Assembly: GCA_900757595.1 (NCBI GenBank)
Contig: CAAEOL010000044.1
Coordinates: 1 to 11,092 of the forward strand
Source: an uncultured Collinsella sp.
GTDB lineage: Bacteria > Actinomycetota > Coriobacteriia > Coriobacteriales > Coriobacteriaceae
Direction: 5' to 3'
DNA: 11,092 nucleotides
The notes below the pieces were generated by a model. The model had not been told where the DNA came from and ran no database searches. It saw only the letters and a list, made by a program, of their open reading frames with translations. A program made the translations under genes and the position numbers. Each line of letters starts with the position of its first letter. Position 1 is the stretch's first letter. This document shows positions 7,286 to 11,092 of this stretch, in pieces.

Positions 7286-8353
7286 ATGGCTACCCCCAAG
7301 ATTTCCGTTGTCGTTCCCATCTATAACGTGGAGGAGTGCCTGGCCTGGTGCCTGGACTCCCTGCTTGCGCAGGACATGCCCGATTGGGAGGGCGTGCTGG
7401 TCAACGATGGCTCGCCGGACGGTTCGCGCGATATCGCGGCTGCCTATTGCGAAAAGGACGCGCGCTTTACGCTGGTCGATAAGGAGAACGGCGGTCTGTC
7501 GAGCGCGCGTAATGCAGGCATCGCCGCGTCCACGGCGCCTATCGTTGCGTTTTTGGATTCCGACGACCGCTTTACGCCCGATGCATGCCGCGTGATCGTC
7601 GATGCCTTTGAGCGCGAGGACTGCGACGTTTTGACCTTTGGCGCGAATCCGTATCCGCTGGAAGCAGGGTATCCGTGGCTTAACTATGTGCTGAGCCCGC
7701 GCGATGTGTCGTTTGAAGGCTATAGCTCTGACCTGCTGTTTAAAGAGGCATCTCGTCCCTTTGCATGGCGCACCGCCTGTAAGCGTGAGTTTTTGCTGGG
7801 CAACGGGATCGTGTTCGACGAAACCGTTAAGTATGGCGAGGACCAGGTCTTCGATTTTTCCGTGTACGGTCGTTCGCGCAAGACCGCGCTTATCTCGAAC
7901 AAGCTGTATGACTACCGCGTGGCGCGCAAGGGCTCACTTATGGACACCATGCGCTATGACGACGAGACGCGACTGCTGGAGCACGTGAAGATTTACTCCG
8001 CGGTGATGGCTGACTGGCAGCGCGACGATCTCGATGTACAGCACGCCGATGACCTGGCGTACTTCCTATGCGATCTGGTGCTGTACGATGCGCTCAGGTT
8101 GCTGGGTTCGGACTGCGGCAAGGTGCTTGCTGCCGTTGCCACGGCGCTTGCCGATTCTGCTGTGGGCGGCGATGCCGCGCTCGCACAATGCGCTCCTTCT
8201 GTTGCTGCTATGGTGCGTGCGGCGCTTACCGGTAAGGCGCTCAATGCCCGTGCGTGCAAAAAGCTCATGTTCGATTACGACGTCTTGAGGTTTGGGCGCC
8301 TGGGTGCCTGCAAACGCATGGCAGCGAACGCCCTGGGAAAGCGAGAAGTGTAG
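7286..8353 (+). CDS. GT2 glycosyltransferase, copy B'
   Basis: A 355-residue family 2 transferase. Motifs: ISVVVPIYNVEECL (6-19), VNDGSPD (39-45), ENGGLSSARNAGIA (67-80), the metal-binding LDSDD (90-94) and the base motif YGEDQVFDF (183-191). The C-terminal ~140 residues are helical, with YFLCDLVLYDALRLL matching the equivalent segment of copy B. I chose ATG 7286 because GGAG (7273-7276) is 9 bases upstream. The GTG at 7280 would be only 3 bases from it, and using it would add two residues (Met-Thr). Translation is probably coupled to copy A', whose stop codon overlaps this ribosome binding site, and to the next gene, which starts on the base after this stop codon. Motif agreement with Wzy-independent capsule/exopolysaccharide transferases is general; the sugar is unknown. 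Confidence 0.9.
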   Translation: MATPKISVVVPIYNVEECLAWCLDSLLAQDMPDWEGVLVNDGSPDGSRDIAAAYCEKDARFTLVDKENGGLSSARNAGIAASTAPIVAFLDSDDRFTPDACRVIVDAFEREDCDVLTFGANPYPLEAGYPWLNYVLSPRDVSFEGYSSDLLFKEASRPFAWRTACKREFLLGNGIVFDETVKYGEDQVFDFSVYGRSRKTALISNKLYDYRVARKGSLMDTMRYDDETRLLEHVKIYSAVMADWQRDDLDVQHADDLAYFLCDLVLYDALRLLGSDCGKVLAAVATALADSAVGGDAALAQCAPSVAAMVRAALTGKALNARACKKLMFDYDVLRFGRLGACKRMAANALGKREV

Positions 8354-10840
8354 ATGAGTATCAAGCGTTTGGCACTTTGCCGCAGTCAGGGCCGTCTGTT
8401 TGTGCTGCTTCGTTTTGCCGGTCAGGATGTCGCCGCGCTTATTGAGCGGGAGGGTTCTCAAGCGTTTGCCCATGCGACGACGAGCGGTTCTTGTGTGCCG
8501 TCGCTGGCGCTCCTGGTTGATCATGGCCGCGTGCTGGCGCTTTGCCCTTCCGTTTCCGATTACGAGCGCGAGCTCGCCGTCTTGGTGCTTCCGTTTTTGG
8601 ATGGCTCGTCGATGGATGTCGTTTTTGCATCCGGTGGCCAAAGGTTGGGCTCCATTCGCCTCGATAGCCGCGTGGCCAAGCTGGAATCCAAGATTAACTA
8701 CAAAGCAAAGCCTGCGCTGTGTGCGCTTGTCCGCGATGCGCAGCGTGGCGAACACTGCGGCCGCTACGAGATCGATGCCATTCGCTATTTGCCGGCAGAC
8801 GCCGGCGCGGTGTGGCGCTATGAGGTTACCTGGGCGGGGGACCCTCAGTGCGCACCTGAGCTCCAGATCTTCGATACGCATATGAATGCCATCGATGTCA
8901 CCGTGCATGTGTTTGAATCGCAGGCCGATGTGCCGCAGCGCAACGGTTGCCGTGTCAATAAAACGTATCTGAGCGTTGAGATGCCTCGGGATATACGAGA
9001 TTTTGTCGCGATTGTGAGCGATCCCACAGAGCAGATTCAGAGCGGTTTTTGCGCCATGGATGGTCGCCTGTATAACGGCATGGTCGACGACAGCTGGAAC
9101 CGCATGAAGGACGCGCGTGCAGACGACGCAGCTTATCGACGTTGGTTTGAGCAACATCGCGCAAAGCCGGGCGATTTGGCGTGCCAGCGTGTCGCATCGG
9201 CGGCATTTGCTTATAGGCCGCTTGTGAGCATTGTGGTGCCGTGCTACAAGACTGATCGGGTCTACCTGCGCGAACTGTTGAATTCGGTGCTTTCCCAGAG
9301 CTATGACAACTGGGAACTGCTTCTTATGGATGCCTCGCCTGAATGGGATGCGGTGGCCGACCTTGCGGCTGACGCCAACGACGAGCGCATTTGTCGGATC
9401 GAGCTGCCTGGCAACGGCGGCATTGTGGTCAACACCAACGCTGGTATTGAGCAAGCGACGGGCGACTACATCGCGTTCTTGGACCACGATGACATCCTGG
9501 AACCGGACGCGTTATTCCGCTATGTTGCCGCGCTGAACAAGGCTGCCGAGGACGAGCGTCCCCAGGTCCTGTTCTGCGACGAGGACATGTTCCAGAAAAC
9601 GGGGGAGTGGGGCCAGCCGGTCTTTAAGACGCAGCTCAACGTCGACCTGCTCTATAGCCATAACTGCGTGACGCATTTCTTGATGGTGGAGAAGGCGCTC
9701 ATCGATCGTATTGGCATGTCGCCTGAAGATGTCGCGGGCGCCCAGGATTACGACCTTACGCTTCGCTGTCTTGCGGCGGGCGCGCGGTTTGAGCATGTTG
9801 CGCACGTGCTGTATCACTGGCGCGTACATCCGGGATCGACCGCCGATGGCTCTGCCGATAGCAAGCCGTATGCTATTGAAGCCGGGCGCCTTGCGCTCCA
9901 GCGCTACTTTAACGCGCAGGGCATTTGCGGAACGGTCGAGGAGACCGAGACGCCTTTTGTCTACCGCATGCGCTATGCGCTGCCAGAGCCTGCGCCGCTG
10001 GTGAGCATTGTGATTCCCACCAAGGATCACATTGAGACGCTCGACGCCTGTGTAATGTCGATCGCCCAGAGAGTCACGTATGCCAATTACGAGATTGTCT
10101 TGGTGGAGAACAACAGCGAAGCCCCGGAGACGTTTGCGTATTACGAAACCCTGCCAGAGCGCGTGGCTGCAGCATCTGAAGGCAAGGGCATCGCGCGCGT
10201 TGTGTACTGGCCGGGTGAGTTCAATTACTCCAAGATCATTAACTTTGGTGTGGAGCACGCCAAGGGCGACTACCTGCTGCTGCTCAACAACGATACCGAG
10301 GTCATAAGCCCGGACTTCATCGAAGAGATGATGGGGTATCTACAGCGTCCCGATGTGGGCGTGGTGGGCGCCAAACTCTATTTTGCCGATCATCTGGTGC
10401 AACATGCCGGCATTTTGGTCGGTGTGCGCGGCGCACTTGCCCATGCCAACCAGGACTTCTCAGCAAAGCGCGAGGGCTATCTTGCCCGCGCTGTGCGCCC
10501 GGGCAACTTTAGCGCCGTGACGGGCGCCTGTCAGATGGTGCGACGCGACGTATTTGAGCAGGTCGGAGGTTATAACGAGGAATTCGCCGTCGGTTTTAAC
10601 GACGCTGACTTTTGCCTGCGCGTGTGGGAGGCGGGCTACCGCACCATCTTTACGCCCTATGCTGAGCTGTACCACTACGAGTTCACCTCGCGCGGCAGGG
10701 AAGAAGCCAACGAGGATAAACTGCGCCGCTGGAAACGCGAACAGGCACTGTTCATTCGGCGCTGGCCTGAGTTCTTCTTGACGGGCGATCCGTGGTTGGG
10801 GCCGAACCTATCTGCCGAGAGCGAGTACTTCTCGCTTTAG
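8354..10840 (+). CDS. Two-domain GT2 glycosyltransferase (828 aa) with extra N-terminal region
   Basis: Two GT-A domains in one chain. Residues 1-285 are a region I do not recognise, with no membrane segment. Domain 1 (about 288-500) shows PLVSIVVPCYK (289-299), MDASPEWD (325-332), the metal-binding LDHDD (376-380), AQDYDLTLR (463-471) and LYHWRVHPGST (486-496). Domain 2 (about 547-800) shows PLVSIVIPTKDH (548-559), VENNS (584-588), FNYSKIINFGV (623-633), LNNDTEV (644-650), the SAVTGACQMVRR block (720-731), FNDADFCLRVWEAGYR (748-763) and LYHYEFTSRG (772-781). This pairing is known from large transferases of surface rhamnan and O-antigen clusters, where each domain makes one linkage. Both active sites look intact. 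The ATG directly abuts the TAG of the preceding gene and has only a weak GAGAAG upstream, so translation is probably coupled. It is the last gene of the operon. Donor sugars are unknown; rhamnose is a reasonable guess for domain 2. Confidence 0.9.
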   Translation: MSIKRLALCRSQGRLFVLLRFAGQDVAALIEREGSQAFAHATTSGSCVPSLALLVDHGRVLALCPSVSDYERELAVLVLPFLDGSSMDVVFASGGQRLGSIRLDSRVAKLESKINYKAKPALCALVRDAQRGEHCGRYEIDAIRYLPADAGAVWRYEVTWAGDPQCAPELQIFDTHMNAIDVTVHVFESQADVPQRNGCRVNKTYLSVEMPRDIRDFVAIVSDPTEQIQSGFCAMDGRLYNGMVDDSWNRMKDARADDAAYRRWFEQHRAKPGDLACQRVASAAFAYRPLVSIVVPCYKTDRVYLRELLNSVLSQSYDNWELLLMDASPEWDAVADLAADANDERICRIELPGNGGIVVNTNAGIEQATGDYIAFLDHDDILEPDALFRYVAALNKAAEDERPQVLFCDEDMFQKTGEWGQPVFKTQLNVDLLYSHNCVTHFLMVEKALIDRIGMSPEDVAGAQDYDLTLRCLAAGARFEHVAHVLYHWRVHPGSTADGSADSKPYAIEAGRLALQRYFNAQGICGTVEETETPFVYRMRYALPEPAPLVSIVIPTKDHIETLDACVMSIAQRVTYANYEIVLVENNSEAPETFAYYETLPERVAAASEGKGIARVVYWPGEFNYSKIINFGVEHAKGDYLLLLNNDTEVISPDFIEEMMGYLQRPDVGVVGAKLYFADHLVQHAGILVGVRGALAHANQDFSAKREGYLARAVRPGNFSAVTGACQMVRRDVFEQVGGYNEEFAVGFNDADFCLRVWEAGYRTIFTPYAELYHYEFTSRGREEANEDKLRRWKREQALFIRRWPEFFLTGDPWLGPNLSAESEYFSL
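10819..10837 (+). terminator. Possible weak terminator at the end of the operon
   Basis: AGCGAG-TACTT-CTCGCT, a 6-bp stem (extendable by one G-T pair) at the last codons of the operon, is followed by TTTAG. The T-run is too short to be convincing, but no better terminator lies between here and the palindrome at 11024. Confidence 0.3.
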
Positions 10841-10977
10841 TGCGAGGTGATGTGAAAATCCAGCATAGGGCGGCGGCGTGCCATGATGTATTTGCATGAG
10901 CGTCCGGCTGTTTATTAGGTATTTACAGTTAGGATAAAAGTAGATCTGTTATTTCATCAAATACGCTGGAGAGCGCA
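10841..10977. other. Intergenic region, AT-richer than the genes
   Basis: No gene is recognised. The part from about 10910 to 10970 is clearly richer in A and T than the flanking genes (for example TTTATTAGGTATTTACAG), as expected for a promoter region. TTTACA (10922-10927) and GATAAA (10933-10938) are box-like but wrongly spaced relative to each other, so I do not call a promoter. Confidence 0.4.
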
Positions 10978-11052
10978 ATGAATAGCCCTATTCGCCTTGA
11001 TTATCGACTTTATCCGAACACCCCCCACATTCATCCGTACATGTACGGATGA
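10978..11052 (+). CDS. Possible 24-residue peptide running into the palindrome
   Basis: ATG at 10978 has GGAG (10968-10971) 6 bases upstream. The frame starts MNSPIRLDYRLYPNTP and ends HIHPYMYG before TGA at 11050-11052. The last nine codons and the stop lie inside the 36-bp palindrome. That arrangement resembles a leader peptide over a hairpin, but the sequence is too short to test for coding bias and the downstream gene is outside the window. It may be fortuitous. Confidence 0.25.
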   Translation: MNSPIRLDYRLYPNTPHIHPYMYG

Positions 11053-11059
11053 ATGTGGG
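11024..11059. repeat. Perfect 36-bp palindrome
   Basis: The left arm CCCACATTCATCCGTACA (11024-11041) is followed immediately by its exact reverse complement (11042-11059). There is no spacer and no mismatch. As single-stranded DNA or RNA it would fold into a hairpin of about 16 bp with a 4-base loop. Neither flank has a T-run, so it is not a classical rho-independent terminator on either strand. The flanks are not inverted copies of each other, which argues against a simple fold-back assembly error. Function is unknown: a dispersed repeat, an operator, an RNA structure or a T-less terminator are all possible. Confidence 0.95.
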
Positions 11060-11092
11060 AACCCGATACCCTGAGGGCCGGATCGGCCGGCC

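Noticed and set aside
8066..9487. 473-codon open frame on the minus strand opposite the two-domain glycosyltransferase
   Set aside because: The plus strand carries intact GT2 motifs through the domain covered here. The antisense translation has no recognisable domain and a composition (many His, Arg, Ala) typical of the reverse of a GC-rich gene.
10905..10955. GTT-centred blocks (such as ACAGTTAGG at 10925-10933) considered as LytTR regulator repeats
   Set aside because: Only one block fits the LytTR-type pattern, and the spacing between blocks (18 and 20 bases) is irregular and not the expected 21-22.
10957..11092. Minus-strand frame open from the right edge, possibly the 3' end of a gene
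   Set aside because: Two minus frames are open over this short stretch, neither gives a recognisable sequence, and both pass through the palindrome. Not enough to call a gene.
11076..11092. GC-rich dyad GGCCG-GAT-CGGCC at the right edge
   Set aside because: A 5-bp stem cut off by the window end. It cannot be judged as a terminator or repeat without the following bases.

Overview
The window looks like chromosomal DNA from a GC-rich, Gram-positive actinobacterium. A Coriobacteriia member such as Collinsella is my best guess. The support is a sortase-type cell-wall sorting signal (MPKTG), tightly packed GC-rich genes, GTG and TTG starts behind strong Shine-Dalgarno sequences, and a cluster of GT-A family 2 glycosyltransferases of the kind that builds surface polysaccharide in these bacteria. 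The genus is inferred from recall, not from a search.

Layout, left to right. (1) The 3' end of a wall-anchored surface protein gene, closed by a strong rho-independent terminator. (2) A monocistronic gene for an AAA-ATPase-like protein (PF09820 type) with a C-terminal PD-(D/E)XK-like domain whose catalytic residues look lost. (3) Converging on it, a minus-strand glycosyltransferase resembling galactofuranosyl/rhamnosyl transferases. (4) A 256-bp divergent control region with one plausible promoter on each strand and two inverted repeats between them. (5) A plus-strand run of five glycosyltransferase genes (3930-10840) in the order A, B, A', B', then a large two-domain transferase. A/A' and B/B' are paralogous pairs, so the middle of the cluster probably arose by duplication of a two-gene module. 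(6) A 252-bp tail, AT-richer in its middle, ending in a perfect 36-bp palindrome overlapped by a possible 24-codon reading frame.

How it may work together: six transferases in one locus would each add a sugar to a growing cell-surface glycan. The two-domain enzyme could add two residues or a repeating disaccharide. No sugar-nucleotide synthesis, flippase, polymerase or ligase gene is in view, so donors and export must come from elsewhere. The most unusual features are the perfect palindrome near the right edge, the A-B-A'-B' duplication with uneven divergence, and the ATPase with an apparently dead nuclease domain. I see no rRNA, tRNA, CRISPR array, transposase or phage gene.
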